Of a stretch of 51,074 nt of DNA, positions 8,078-15,556 are shown one piece after another (position 1 is the stretch's first letter; each line of letters starts with the position of its first letter). A program made the position numbers and the translations under genes. This DNA comes from Burkholderiales bacterium. GTDB lineage: Bacteria; Pseudomonadota; Gammaproteobacteria; Burkholderiales; Burkholderiaceae_C. The notes under the pieces were generated by a model that saw only the letters and a program-made list of their open reading frames with translations, was not told the origin of the DNA and searched no databases. The DNA lies in assembly GCA_011391155.1 (NCBI GenBank), contig JAABRA010000403.1, forward strand, positions 1 to 51,074, given 5' to 3'.

Positions 8078-8583
8078 AGATCTGCATCGTCTCCGACAGC
8101 CACGACCGCGCGCCCATGCTGGCCGCTGCCGTGAGCGCTGCCAGGCAAGCTGGCGCCGAAGCCGTCATCCACTGCGGCGACCTTATCGGCGCCATGACGC
8201 TGCGCCCTTTGATCCCGATAGGCCTGCCGGTTCACGTGGTGCATGGCAACAACCTCGGCGACCCTGTGGCGCTGTGGAATCTGTGTGCCGCCTCGGATGG
8301 CCTGATCCGCTACCACGGCGCGGACATCGATCTGGAACTCGGCGGGCGCCGTCTGTTTGCCACGCACTACCCGCACTACGGTCGCGGCATGGCCTGCACC
8401 GGCGACTTCGACATCGTCTGCTGCGGCCACTCGCATGCAGCCAGCGTCGTGCAGCAGCCCACGGTCGCCGGGGGCATGACCTGGCTGGTGAATCCGGGCA
8501 GTGTGGGCGGTCTGGGTGCGCCGCCGACCTGGATGCTCGCGGATCTCTCGCACTTCGATTTCGAGGTCCGGCGGCTCGACTGA
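8074..8583 (+). CDS. YfcE-type metallophosphoesterase
   Basis: The 169-residue protein is a complete small calcineurin-like phosphoesterase. It has the metal-binding blocks in order: VSDSHD (6-11), HCGDLIG (33-39), HGNNLG (57-62), THYPHYG (90s) and CGHSHAA (109-115). YfcE/MJ0936 enzymes hydrolyse phosphodiesters with Mn or Ni ions; the natural substrate is not known. It is the last gene of a three-gene coupled unit and is followed by a possible terminator. Confidence 0.88.
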   Translation: MKICIVSDSHDRAPMLAAAVSAARQAGAEAVIHCGDLIGAMTLRPLIPIGLPVHVVHGNNLGDPVALWNLCAASDGLIRYHGADIDLELGGRRLFATHYPHYGRGMACTGDFDIVCCGHSHAASVVQQPTVAGGMTWLVNPGSVGGLGAPPTWMLADLSHFDFEVRRLD

Positions 8584-8606
8584 CCTACCCGAACGGGTGG
8601 TTTTTT
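8584..8606 (+). terminator. possible intrinsic terminator after the phosphoesterase gene
   Basis: Immediately past the stop codon, CCTACCCGAACGGGTGG can form a short hairpin (ACCC/GGGT core plus a CC/GG base pair extension with a bulge), and six T residues follow at 8601-8606. The stem is short. The same ACCCG-AA-CGGGT core also resembles the NarL-like half-sites found elsewhere in the window, at about the same distance from qmoA as those boxes are from their genes. The terminator reading is preferred because of the T run. The rest of the 153-bp gap before qmoA shows no gene. Confidence 0.5.
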
Positions 8607-8736
8607 CCCGGCCTGCTTTCACGTACGATGCTTTCGGGATTGACCGGGCTCGACGTTACGCAGAGATCGTGAATCCAGCTGCGGCCTCGCGAGCGCAGCG
8701 CGACTGTTTGGCAATCTGTAACGCAGTGGAGATTTA

Positions 8737-10017
8737 ATGACGGCATCTATAGCGACCAGTCAGACGATTCTCGTGGTGGGCGGTGGCATCAGCGGCATGA
8801 CGGCGGCGCTCGAGGCGGCGGAATGCGGACGGGATGTGGTCCTCGTCGAGCGCAGCGCCACCCTGGGTGGGCGCACCGCGCTGCTGTACCGCTACTTCCC
8901 CAAGATGTGCCATCCGACCTGCGGCCTGGAGATCAACCTGCGGCGGCTCAAGGGCAATCGCCGGGTGCGGGTGATGACGATGGCCGAAGTCGTCGGCATC
9001 CAGGGAAGCCGCGGTGCGTACACGGCCCGTCTGAAGATTCGTCCGCGCTACGTCAATGAGCACTGTACCGCGTGCGGCGATTGCGCCAGTGCCGTCAGTG
9101 CCGAGATCCCCAATCCCTACAACTACGGCCTTGACAAGATCAAGGCCGCGCATCTGCCGCACGCCATGGCGTATCCGCAGCGCTATGTGATTGACCCTTC
9201 CCTCATCGGCACGCCTGAGGCCGACAAGGCTCAGGCCGCCTGCAAGGCGGGCGCCATTGATCTGGCGATGCAGGAGGAAATGGTTGAGCTTGCCGTCGGT
9301 GCGGTGGTCTGGGCGACCGGCTGGAAACCCTATGACGCGGAAAAAATACAGCCGTATGGTTACGGGCGTTTCCCCAACGTCATCACCAGCCTGGAGTTCG
9401 AGCGCCTTGCCGACCCGGCCGGACCCACGGGCGGCAAGCTCCTGCGGCCCTCGGACGGCAAAGAGGCCACGAACATCGCCTTCATCCAGTGCGCTGGTTC
9501 GCGCGATGAAAACCATCTGCGTCATTGCTCGCGCATCTGTTGCATGGCGTCGCTGAAGCAGACGCAGTACGTGCGGGAAGCCCATGGCGAAGCGGCCCGG
9601 TCGACGGTCTATTACATCGACATTCGCGCGATCGACCGGTTTGAGGATTTTTACCAGATGGTGCAGCGCGATACAACCGTTTCATTCGTCAAGTCCAAGG
9701 TGGCGCGCATTGCGCAGGCCGACAATGGCGACCCCGTCCTGCATGGGGTGGACACCGAGGGCTACCACCGCTACGCGACGCCGCATGACCTGGTGGTGCT
9801 GGCGGTCGGCATGGAGCCTGAAGCTAGCGGGATCCGCCTGCCCGACGACCTGATCACCGATTCATCGGGGTTCATCGAGGGCTCGGCCGACGGGGGCATG
9901 TGCGGCGCCGGATCGGCATCCAGTCCGCTCGACGTGAACCGCTCGGTGCAAAGCGCCACCGGTGCCGCGTTGCGCGCGATCAAGGTGATTCACCAGACAG
10001 CCCGGGAGGAAGCATAA
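8737..10017 (+). CDS. qmoA: QmoA, HdrA-like flavoprotein of the quinone-interacting oxidoreductase complex
   Basis: The 426-residue protein has an N-terminal FAD-binding motif (VVGGGISGMTAALEAAECG, then LVERSATLGGR) and the QmoA/HdrA landmark CHPTCGLEINLRRLKGN near residue 62. It also has an iron-sulfur box CTACGDCASAV near 109 and the conserved GLDKIKAAHLPHAMAYPQRYVID stretch. A cysteine-rich FIQCAGSRDENHLRHCSRICC segment near 250 follows. QmoA with QmoB transfers electrons between AprBA and the membrane quinone pool. The fourth cysteine of the ferredoxin-like box is replaced by Val. QmoA is about the usual length and starts a four-gene operon with qmoB, hdrC and hdrB. Confidence 0.92.
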   Translation: MTASIATSQTILVVGGGISGMTAALEAAECGRDVVLVERSATLGGRTALLYRYFPKMCHPTCGLEINLRRLKGNRRVRVMTMAEVVGIQGSRGAYTARLKIRPRYVNEHCTACGDCASAVSAEIPNPYNYGLDKIKAAHLPHAMAYPQRYVIDPSLIGTPEADKAQAACKAGAIDLAMQEEMVELAVGAVVWATGWKPYDAEKIQPYGYGRFPNVITSLEFERLADPAGPTGGKLLRPSDGKEATNIAFIQCAGSRDENHLRHCSRICCMASLKQTQYVREAHGEAARSTVYYIDIRAIDRFEDFYQMVQRDTTVSFVKSKVARIAQADNGDPVLHGVDTEGYHRYATPHDLVVLAVGMEPEASGIRLPDDLITDSSGFIEGSADGGMCGAGSASSPLDVNRSVQSATGAALRAIKVIHQTAREEA

Positions 10018-10018
10018 G

Positions 10019-12223
10019 GTGGCAGACAACAAATTTGCGGCGTACCTGTGCGCGGGCTGTGGCCTGGGGGACGTGCTTGATCTCGGCACCATGGAGAAAG
10101 TGGCCAAGCGTGAAGGCAAGATGGCCCTGATCAGGCGCCACGACATGCTGTGCAGCGCCGAAGGCGTTCAGACCATCCGTGACGACATCGCCAACGAGGG
10201 CGTCACCCACGTGATGATCGGCGCCTGCTCGCGCCGGGCCAAGACCGAGGCTTTCCATTTCCCGGCCGTGGCCATGGCGCGCGCCAACCTGCGCGAAGGC
10301 GTGCTCTGGATTGTGGCTCAGGGCCCGGACCATGACGAGGTGCGTCAGGAAATGGCCGACGACTACATCCGCATGGGCTGCGCCGAACTCAAGAAGATGG
10401 CGGTTCCCGCGGGCAACCCGAACACCGCATCGAACAAGCGCATCCTTGTGGTGGGTGGCGGCATGTCCGGGCTGACCGCGGCCATCGAGGCCGCGGAAAC
10501 CGGCTACGAAGTGCTGGTCGTCGAAAAGGAACAGGCGCTGGGCGGCTGGGCGGCCCGCTTGCACCGGCGGGTGCCGTTTTGCGAACCTTATGCCGAGCCG
10601 CAGGACACCGGCGTGGCGGACCTGGTCGCGCGGGTCATGGCGCATCCAAAGATCAGCGTGCACCTGGGCTCGACGCTGGCCGAGACCTCGGGCGCGCCGG
10701 GCCGTTTTGCCGTGAAGATCGCGCAGGAAAGCGGCGTCGTCCACGATGAGACCGTCGGCGCCATCATCCAGGCCAGCGGGTTTTCCACCTACGACATCGC
10801 ACGGCTGCCGGAACTCGGCGGCGGCTTGCCCGGCGTGGTCGATCAGGCCGGGCTGGAGACCTTGGCCAAGGCGGCCAACGGCGGTGCCATCCAGCGCGCC
10901 GACGGCCGCGCGGTGCAAAGCGTGGTGTTCGTGCAGTGCGCGGGCCAGCGCGACGAAAGCGGCGCCCACCTGCCGTATTGCTCGGGCCACTGCTGCGCCA
11001 CCAGCGTCAAGCAAGCCATGTACTTCAAGGATGCCAATCCGGAGGTCGACACCGTGGTGCTCTACACCGACCTGCGTATGCCCGGCATGGGCGAGGACTT
11101 CTACCGCAGCGCGCAAACCCGGGGCGTGACTTTCACAAAGGGGAAGGTCGGCGCGGTAAGGGCAGACGGCGCCGGCTGCGCGGTCAGCTTTCGCGACCTG
11201 ATCCTCGACGAGGACGTGACGCTCAGCGCCGATCTCGTGGTGCTGGCTACCGGACAGGTGCCGAATTCGGGCGTCAACATCGACATCCCCGAAGACAAGC
11301 AGCCGCTGGAGAAGCCCATCTCCATCCTGAACCTGACCTACCGGCAGGGCAAGGACCTGCCGCAACTCAAGGCGGGCCTGACCGATTCGCACTTCATCTG
11401 CTTTCCGTACGAGACGCGCCGCACCGGCATCTATGCGGCCGGCCCGGTGCGCCGGCCCATGGACCTGCTGCAGGCAACCGATGACGCCACCGGTGCAGCG
11501 CTCAAGGCGATCCAGGCGGTCGAGAACGCGTCGCAGGGTCGGGCTGCGCATCCGCGCTCAGGCGACCTGTCGTACCCGATCGTGCGACTCGAAGGCTGCA
11601 CGCAGTGCAAGCGCTGCACGGTGGAATGTCCGTTCGGGGCGATCGACGAGGACGAGCGGCGCTTCCCCGTGTTCAACGAATCGCGCTGCCGGCGCTGCGG
11701 GACCTGCATGGGCGCCTGCCCGGTACGCGTGATCTCGTTCGAGAACTACTCCGTGGATACCGTGGGCAGCCAGATTAAGTCGCTCGACATGCCCGACGAG
11801 TTCTCCGAAAAGCCGCGCATCCTGTTGCTGGCCTGCGAGAACGACGCCTACCCGGCGCTCGACATGGCCGGCTTGTCGCGCACGGTCTATTCGGCCTTTG
11901 TGCGGGCTATTCCGGTGCGCTGCCTCGGTTCGGTCAACACCATCTGGCTCACCGATGCGCTCAACAGCGGTTGGGACGGCGTGATGATGATGGGCTGCAA
12001 GAAGGGAGATGACTACCAGTGTCATTTCGTCAAGGGCTCCGAACTGGCGCACTATCGTATGAGCAAGATCGACGACACGCTCAAGCAGCTGAGCCTGGAG
12101 AAGGAGCGCGTGATCAGCTTCGAGGTGGCCATCACCGACAGCCAGCGTGTGGCAACCCTGATCAACGACTACGCCGCCACGATCAAGGAAATCGGCATGT
12201 CGCCGATGAAGGGGTTCAATTGA
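10019..12223 (+). CDS. qmoB: QmoB, HdrA/MvhD-like flavoprotein
   Basis: The 734-residue protein begins with GTG two bases after qmoA, with GGGAGGA upstream. Domains in order: a short N-terminal Cys-containing segment (LCAGCGLGDVLDLG), an HdrA-type FAD domain (VVGGGMSGLTAAIEAAETG near 142), the VQCAGQRDESGAHLPYCSGHCC stretch, and two [4Fe-4S] boxes (CTQCKRCTVECP and CRRCGTCMGACP near 525-570). The C-terminal domain is MvhD-like (LLLACENDAYPALDMAG, MMMGCKKGDDYQCHFVKGS). This is the full QmoB architecture. It is expected to work with QmoA in the cytoplasm. Its stop overlaps the hdrC start. Confidence 0.92.
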   Translation: MADNKFAAYLCAGCGLGDVLDLGTMEKVAKREGKMALIRRHDMLCSAEGVQTIRDDIANEGVTHVMIGACSRRAKTEAFHFPAVAMARANLREGVLWIVAQGPDHDEVRQEMADDYIRMGCAELKKMAVPAGNPNTASNKRILVVGGGMSGLTAAIEAAETGYEVLVVEKEQALGGWAARLHRRVPFCEPYAEPQDTGVADLVARVMAHPKISVHLGSTLAETSGAPGRFAVKIAQESGVVHDETVGAIIQASGFSTYDIARLPELGGGLPGVVDQAGLETLAKAANGGAIQRADGRAVQSVVFVQCAGQRDESGAHLPYCSGHCCATSVKQAMYFKDANPEVDTVVLYTDLRMPGMGEDFYRSAQTRGVTFTKGKVGAVRADGAGCAVSFRDLILDEDVTLSADLVVLATGQVPNSGVNIDIPEDKQPLEKPISILNLTYRQGKDLPQLKAGLTDSHFICFPYETRRTGIYAAGPVRRPMDLLQATDDATGAALKAIQAVENASQGRAAHPRSGDLSYPIVRLEGCTQCKRCTVECPFGAIDEDERRFPVFNESRCRRCGTCMGACPVRVISFENYSVDTVGSQIKSLDMPDEFSEKPRILLLACENDAYPALDMAGLSRTVYSAFVRAIPVRCLGSVNTIWLTDALNSGWDGVMMMGCKKGDDYQCHFVKGSELAHYRMSKIDDTLKQLSLEKERVISFEVAITDSQRVATLINDYAATIKEIGMSPMKGFN

Positions 12224-12864
12224 TGAACGCACTGCAGACCACGGGAAGCCAGGCCAATGCCGACGTGTCGGCGCGGTACCGCAACAACTTCCTCCAGGAA
12301 ATCGAAGCCAACGTCGAGGGCGGCGAATGGGTCAGGATGTGCATGCAGTGCGGTGTCTGCGCCGGCTCCTGCCCGCTCGGCGACCACTGGGAGCACACGC
12401 CGCAGAAGATCTTCATGATGATCCGCGCGGGCAAGCGCGAGGAAGTGCTGAAGTCGGACGCGATGTGGATGTGCACCTCCTGCTACAACTGCATCGTGCG
12501 TTGCCCGCGCAAGCTGCCGATCACCCACATCATGCACGGCATCGCCGCCTATTCGAGCAGGCTTGGTCTGGCGCCCAAGATGCAGCCCACGCGCGACTTC
12601 TCACAGCTTTTCTGGAAGAACGCCACCCGCACCGGCCGCGTCAATGAACTCAAGCTGACCATCGGCCTGTACTTTGGCGACGGCGTCGTGGCCGGTATCA
12701 AGAAAGGCTGGGGCATGCGCAACGTGGCGCTGGGCCTGATCAAGGCCGGGCGGCTGAACCCCTTCGAGCTCTTTGGCGGGCACAAGTGCAAGGACCAGAA
12801 GGGCATTGCTGCGATGCTCAGGAAAGCCCGTGAAATCGAAGATCGAAAGCAGGTGACCTCCTGA
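12223..12864 (+). CDS. hdrC: HdrC-like iron-sulfur subunit of the Qmo-type complex
   Basis: The start ATG overlaps the qmoB stop (TGATG), giving 213 residues. Two [4Fe-4S] boxes are visible, CMQCGVCAGSCP near residue 40 and CTSCYNCIVRCP near 84. The protein has no transmembrane segment, so it is an HdrC rather than the fused membrane QmoC of Desulfovibrio. In several sulfate reducers and sulfur oxidisers QmoC is replaced by separate HdrB and HdrC proteins, and that is the arrangement here. It probably links QmoAB to HdrB. Confidence 0.9.
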   Translation: MNALQTTGSQANADVSARYRNNFLQEIEANVEGGEWVRMCMQCGVCAGSCPLGDHWEHTPQKIFMMIRAGKREEVLKSDAMWMCTSCYNCIVRCPRKLPITHIMHGIAAYSSRLGLAPKMQPTRDFSQLFWKNATRTGRVNELKLTIGLYFGDGVVAGIKKGWGMRNVALGLIKAGRLNPFELFGGHKCKDQKGIAAMLRKAREIEDRKQVTS

Positions 12865-12872
12865 AGCCGCTT

Positions 12873-12913
12873 GGGACAGAGCGCTGTGACGCGAAGCGCC
12901 CCAGTTCTGTCCC
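12873..12913 (+). repeat. hairpin element, first of two copies between hdrC and hdrB
   Basis: GGGACAGA at 12873-12880 and TCTGTCCC at 12906-12913 form perfect 8-bp arms around a 25-bp loop that itself contains GCGC-rich self-complementary bases. This is the degenerate first copy of the element described at 12917-12982. It begins eight bases past the hdrC stop codon. Confidence 0.75.
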
Positions 12914-12916
12914 TGA

Positions 12917-12982
12917 CCTGAAACTTGACTCCTCAGGACAGACCGCAGCGAGGTTGAGGCCAGCGCTGTCCACAACTGATTA
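12917..12982 (+). repeat. intercistronic repeat element, copy between hdrC and hdrB
   Basis: This copy begins CCTGAAAC, has the arms GGACAG (12936-12941) and CTGTCC (12966-12971) around a GC-rich loop, and ends ACTGATTA just before the hdrB ribosome site. Read on the coding strand it is closely similar to the element between dsrA and dsrB (complement of 38803-38866): shared GGACAGACCGCAGC, shared AACTGATTA. It is more loosely similar to the one between aprB and aprA. The orientation is sense with respect to transcription in all three cases. Confidence 0.8.
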
Positions 12983-12992
12983 GGTGACTCTC

Positions 12993-13895
12993 ATGGCCAA
13001 GAAAGAATACGCGTTTTACCCGGGTTGTTCGTCGCAACTCAAGGCCTCCGCCGCCAACTACCTGACCTCGGTGAACTCGATGTGCAAGACGCTCGATGTC
13101 AAATTGACCACGATCCCTGACTGGAACTGCTGCAGCGCGTCGATCAGCTATGCAGGCGGCGGCGAACTCGAGCGGCTGGTCATGAACGCGCGCAACTTCA
13201 CGCTGGCCGAGACCCACTTGCCGGGCCAGGACATCGTGGCCACCTGCGCCGCTTGCTGGCTTAACGCGCGCGAGTCCAAGGAAAAGATCGATGGCAGTGC
13301 GCAGTTGCTCGCCGAGACCAATGAGGCGCTGAAAGAAGCCGGGTTGACCTACCAGGGCAGCGCGCCGGTGCGCCACATGGTGGAGGTCCTGATCGAGGAT
13401 TTTGGCTATGACCAGTTGAAGAAACCAGTGGTGAAGACGCTTGAGGGCGTCAAGTTCGCCGGCTACGTGGGTTGCCAGACCAACCGTCCGTTCGGCATCG
13501 ACGGCGAGTCTTTCGAGAACCCGATGTATCTCGACAAGCTGGTCGAAATCGTGGGCGGCGAGGCATTGACGGACTACGACCAGAAGGTCACCTGCTGTGG
13601 CGGTGCGCTGGCTTTCTCCGAGCCTGAAAAAAGCCAGAAACAGATCCGCGACATCGTCGAGTCAGCCTACGATCACGGTGCCGAGATGATCGTTACGCCT
13701 TGCCCGCTGTGCCAGGCCAATGTCGAGGTTTACCAGTCGGAAATCAACAGAAAGCAAGGCACCAAGCTGAATATGCCGGTGCTCTATTATTCGCAGCTCA
13801 TGACCGTGGCCTACGGCGGCTCCCTCAAGGAAGCCGGCCTCGACGGGCACCTGATCCAGCCGACGAGGCTGCAGGAGATTGCCGCGAAGAAGTAA
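12993..13895 (+). CDS. hdrB: HdrB-like subunit (CCG-domain protein)
   Basis: I place the start at 12993 (AGGTG upstream); a GTG at 12984 would add three residues. The 300-residue protein shows the two CCG cysteine-rich domains of HdrB: first DWNCCSASI with CAACW near 80, second GYVGCQTN, TCCGGAL near 205 and CPLC near 235. HdrB domains carry a noncubane iron-sulfur cluster and handle heterodisulfide or electron transfer to the membrane. Here it is the terminal subunit of the QmoAB-HdrCB set expected to serve AprBA. A short GC hairpin overlaps its stop (13895-13909). Confidence 0.92.
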   Translation: MAKKEYAFYPGCSSQLKASAANYLTSVNSMCKTLDVKLTTIPDWNCCSASISYAGGGELERLVMNARNFTLAETHLPGQDIVATCAACWLNARESKEKIDGSAQLLAETNEALKEAGLTYQGSAPVRHMVEVLIEDFGYDQLKKPVVKTLEGVKFAGYVGCQTNRPFGIDGESFENPMYLDKLVEIVGGEALTDYDQKVTCCGGALAFSEPEKSQKQIRDIVESAYDHGAEMIVTPCPLCQANVEVYQSEINRKQGTKLNMPVLYYSQLMTVAYGGSLKEAGLDGHLIQPTRLQEIAAKK

Positions 13896-13928
13896 GCCCG
13901 GGCCGGGCTCCCGCCTCATCTTGCCGGG

Positions 13929-13990
13929 TGGCATATCGATATGCCAAAGTTGTTGTTTGTCTTTTTCGGTCGAAGCACCACAATTCGACC
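13929..13990. promoter_or_regulatory. 18-bp perfect palindrome and second inverted repeat upstream of the rhodanese gene
   Basis: TGGCATATCGATATGCCA (13929-13946) is a perfect 18-bp palindrome. A second dyad, GGTCGAA (13968-13974) with TTCGACC (13984-13990), ends 13 bp before the rhodanese ATG and abuts its ribosome site AAGGAGA. The pair in a 107-bp gap suggests operator sites for the rhodanese gene. The palindrome is not followed by a T run close enough to look like an intrinsic terminator for hdrB. Confidence 0.5.
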
Positions 13991-14002
13991 AAGGAGACAC
14001 AT

Positions 14003-14392
14003 ATGGACCATCTCACCCCCCAGCAGGCTCACGAGGCCCTTCAAACCGATCCGAACGCCTTGCTGATCGATTGCCGCACCGAGGCCGAGTTTTATTACGT
14101 TGGCCACCCGGTCGATGCGGTCAACGTCGAGTGGAACACAGAGCCGGATTTTGAGATCAACCCGCATTTCGCCGACCAGGTCACGCGCATGGCCGGTCGC
14201 AAGGACCGCCCTATCATCCTGATCTGCCGCAGTGGCAAGCGGTCGATCGATGCCGGGCTTGCTCTTGAGAAAAACGGTTTTACCAGCGTGCGCAATGTGC
14301 TCGAAGGCTTCGAGGGCGAGCTCGATGCCGAGCATCATCGCGGCGCTCTGGGCGGCTGGCGTATGCGCGGCCTGCCCTGGCGGCAGGTTTGA
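14003..14392 (+). CDS. single-domain rhodanese sulfurtransferase
   Basis: The 129-residue protein has one rhodanese domain: LLIDCRTEAEFYYVGHPVDAVNVEW near the start, the active-site loop ICRSGKRS around residue 76, and VLEGFEGELDAEHHRG at the end. The loop cysteine accepts a sulfane sulfur as persulfide. It has AAGGAG seven bases upstream of the ATG and its own upstream operator-like palindrome. The context suggests a cytoplasmic feed of sulfur to TusA or DsrE-type carriers, which is an inference. Confidence 0.88.
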   Translation: MDHLTPQQAHEALQTDPNALLIDCRTEAEFYYVGHPVDAVNVEWNTEPDFEINPHFADQVTRMAGRKDRPIILICRSGKRSIDAGLALEKNGFTSVRNVLEGFEGELDAEHHRGALGGWRMRGLPWRQV

Positions 14393-14442
14393 GCGGCGAT
14401 AGCTTTACCCGCACGCATCGCACACGTTGACGGCGTCAGGGT

Positions 14443-15351
14443 TCACACCCCGCTGTCGGGATCCTCGTACATGCCATCCTGCTCGGCCGCGCGCCGGGCG
14501 GCGGCCTCGGCTTCCAGCCGCAGCTTTCTGTCCTGCAACCGAAGGCGGCGTTCGTCGGCGGCTTCGCGGCGCAGCGGGATGGTCTCCTCCCCGAACAGCA
14601 CCTGCCTGAGCAGCCGGAAGGCGAACTGCAGCAGCTCAACATCGTCGCACAGGATGTTTCTCAACGATTCGGGCGGCAGATCATAGATATTGCTGAAACC
14701 CTCGCTGGCCACGAATTGGCTGAAACGGTCGAGGTCGTAGCAGGCCATGAAGAACAGCTCCAGACTGCGCTTGGTCGGCTTGCCGATGCTCGGACCCGAT
14801 GATTTTTTCTTCAGAATGAGCTGGCGCCAGCCGCGTGCGAGTTCATCGTATTCCTCCAGCACCTGCTCCTTGCGGTAGTCGCTGACGATGATCCGGCGCG
14901 GCTCCCGGTGACCCAGGCAGTGAGGCTCTTCAACCAGTGCGTAGGACGCACGGTCCGTGGTTTCATCCTGGCGGCGCAGCGAAAGCAGCGCGACGGGATA
15001 GTAGCGGCAGGCGGTGGGACGGTCCTCATAGACGCTACAGCCCTCCGGCGTCATGAACTGGCAGGCCGTGCCGTTTTCAACCGGGCGCAGCTTCACACCG
15101 GCGATGCTGTTCTGCTCCATCTCGTAGGGCACGGTGTACCGCTGCAGGAACTCTCCCGAACTGGTCTCGAAGCGCCGCTTGAGGCGCAGGATGTCGTAGG
15201 GGGTAAGCGAGATGTCGATGTTGCTGCAGCAGGCGTTCCAGCAGGCAATGCCCTTGCGGCACTGGAACTGGATGAGCTTGCTGTCATCGAAGGTCTGCGG
15301 AAGCACCGGGCTTCCAGAAAAGGGCAGACCGGAGGTGTTGGGATCGTCCAT
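14443..15351 (-). CDS. YkgJ-family (zinc/iron-chelating) cysteine-rich protein
   Basis: The 302-residue protein shows the YkgJ/CxxCxCC-type signature: FQCRKGIACWNACCSNIDISL near residue 30, GTACQFM and GCSVYEDRPTACRYYPV near 95-120, and HCLGHRE near 145. These cysteines are expected to bind a metal cluster. A C-terminal region near 262-300 is a charged coil (RLQDRKLRLEAEAAARRAAEQ). It is downstream of aprA on the same strand but separated from it by a strong terminator, so it is probably transcribed on its own. No role in sulfur oxidation is established. Confidence 0.75.
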   Translation of the reverse strand: MDDPNTSGLPFSGSPVLPQTFDDSKLIQFQCRKGIACWNACCSNIDISLTPYDILRLKRRFETSSGEFLQRYTVPYEMEQNSIAGVKLRPVENGTACQFMTPEGCSVYEDRPTACRYYPVALLSLRRQDETTDRASYALVEEPHCLGHREPRRIIVSDYRKEQVLEEYDELARGWRQLILKKKSSGPSIGKPTKRSLELFFMACYDLDRFSQFVASEGFSNIYDLPPESLRNILCDDVELLQFAFRLLRQVLFGEETIPLRREAADERRLRLQDRKLRLEAEAAARRAAEQDGMYEDPDSGV

Positions 15352-15405
15352 TGCGGCTACCTTGTCGAAAAATCATGGGTCATGGCGTCGAAAATGCTCG
15401 CGCCC

Positions 15406-15440
15406 AAAAAACGGGCCGGGCGCCTTGCGACGCCCGGCCC
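15406..15440 (-). terminator. intrinsic terminator of the sat-aprB-aprA operon
   Basis: GGGCCGGGCG (15413-15422) pairs perfectly with CGCCCGGCCC (15431-15440) around an 8-nt loop. On the minus strand the stem is followed by G and then six T residues (complement of 15406-15411). It lies about 115 bp past the aprA stop, so the operon ends here. The sequence from 15441 to 15556 shows no gene. Confidence 0.85.
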
Positions 15441-15556
15441 TTCCGTGCACTTTACGCGATTTGCGCAGGCTGGCGTCGCCGGACCGCCCCAGGCAAGGCG
15501 GACTCCCTCGGACGGACGGCGCTGCACGTGCAGTGGCAAGCGTAGGGGCTCACCAT

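Noticed and set aside
8585-8599. Possible further NarL-like box before qmoA
   Set aside because: CTACCCGAACGGGTG matches 9 of 15 positions, lacks the TA start and the 23-bp partner, and is followed by a T run that fits a terminator better. It was kept as a terminator only.
12873-12982. GGGACAG hairpins as a complete insertion sequence or transposase remnant
   Set aside because: No transposase frame or target duplication is visible; the elements are only 40-75 bp and end precisely at ribosome sites.
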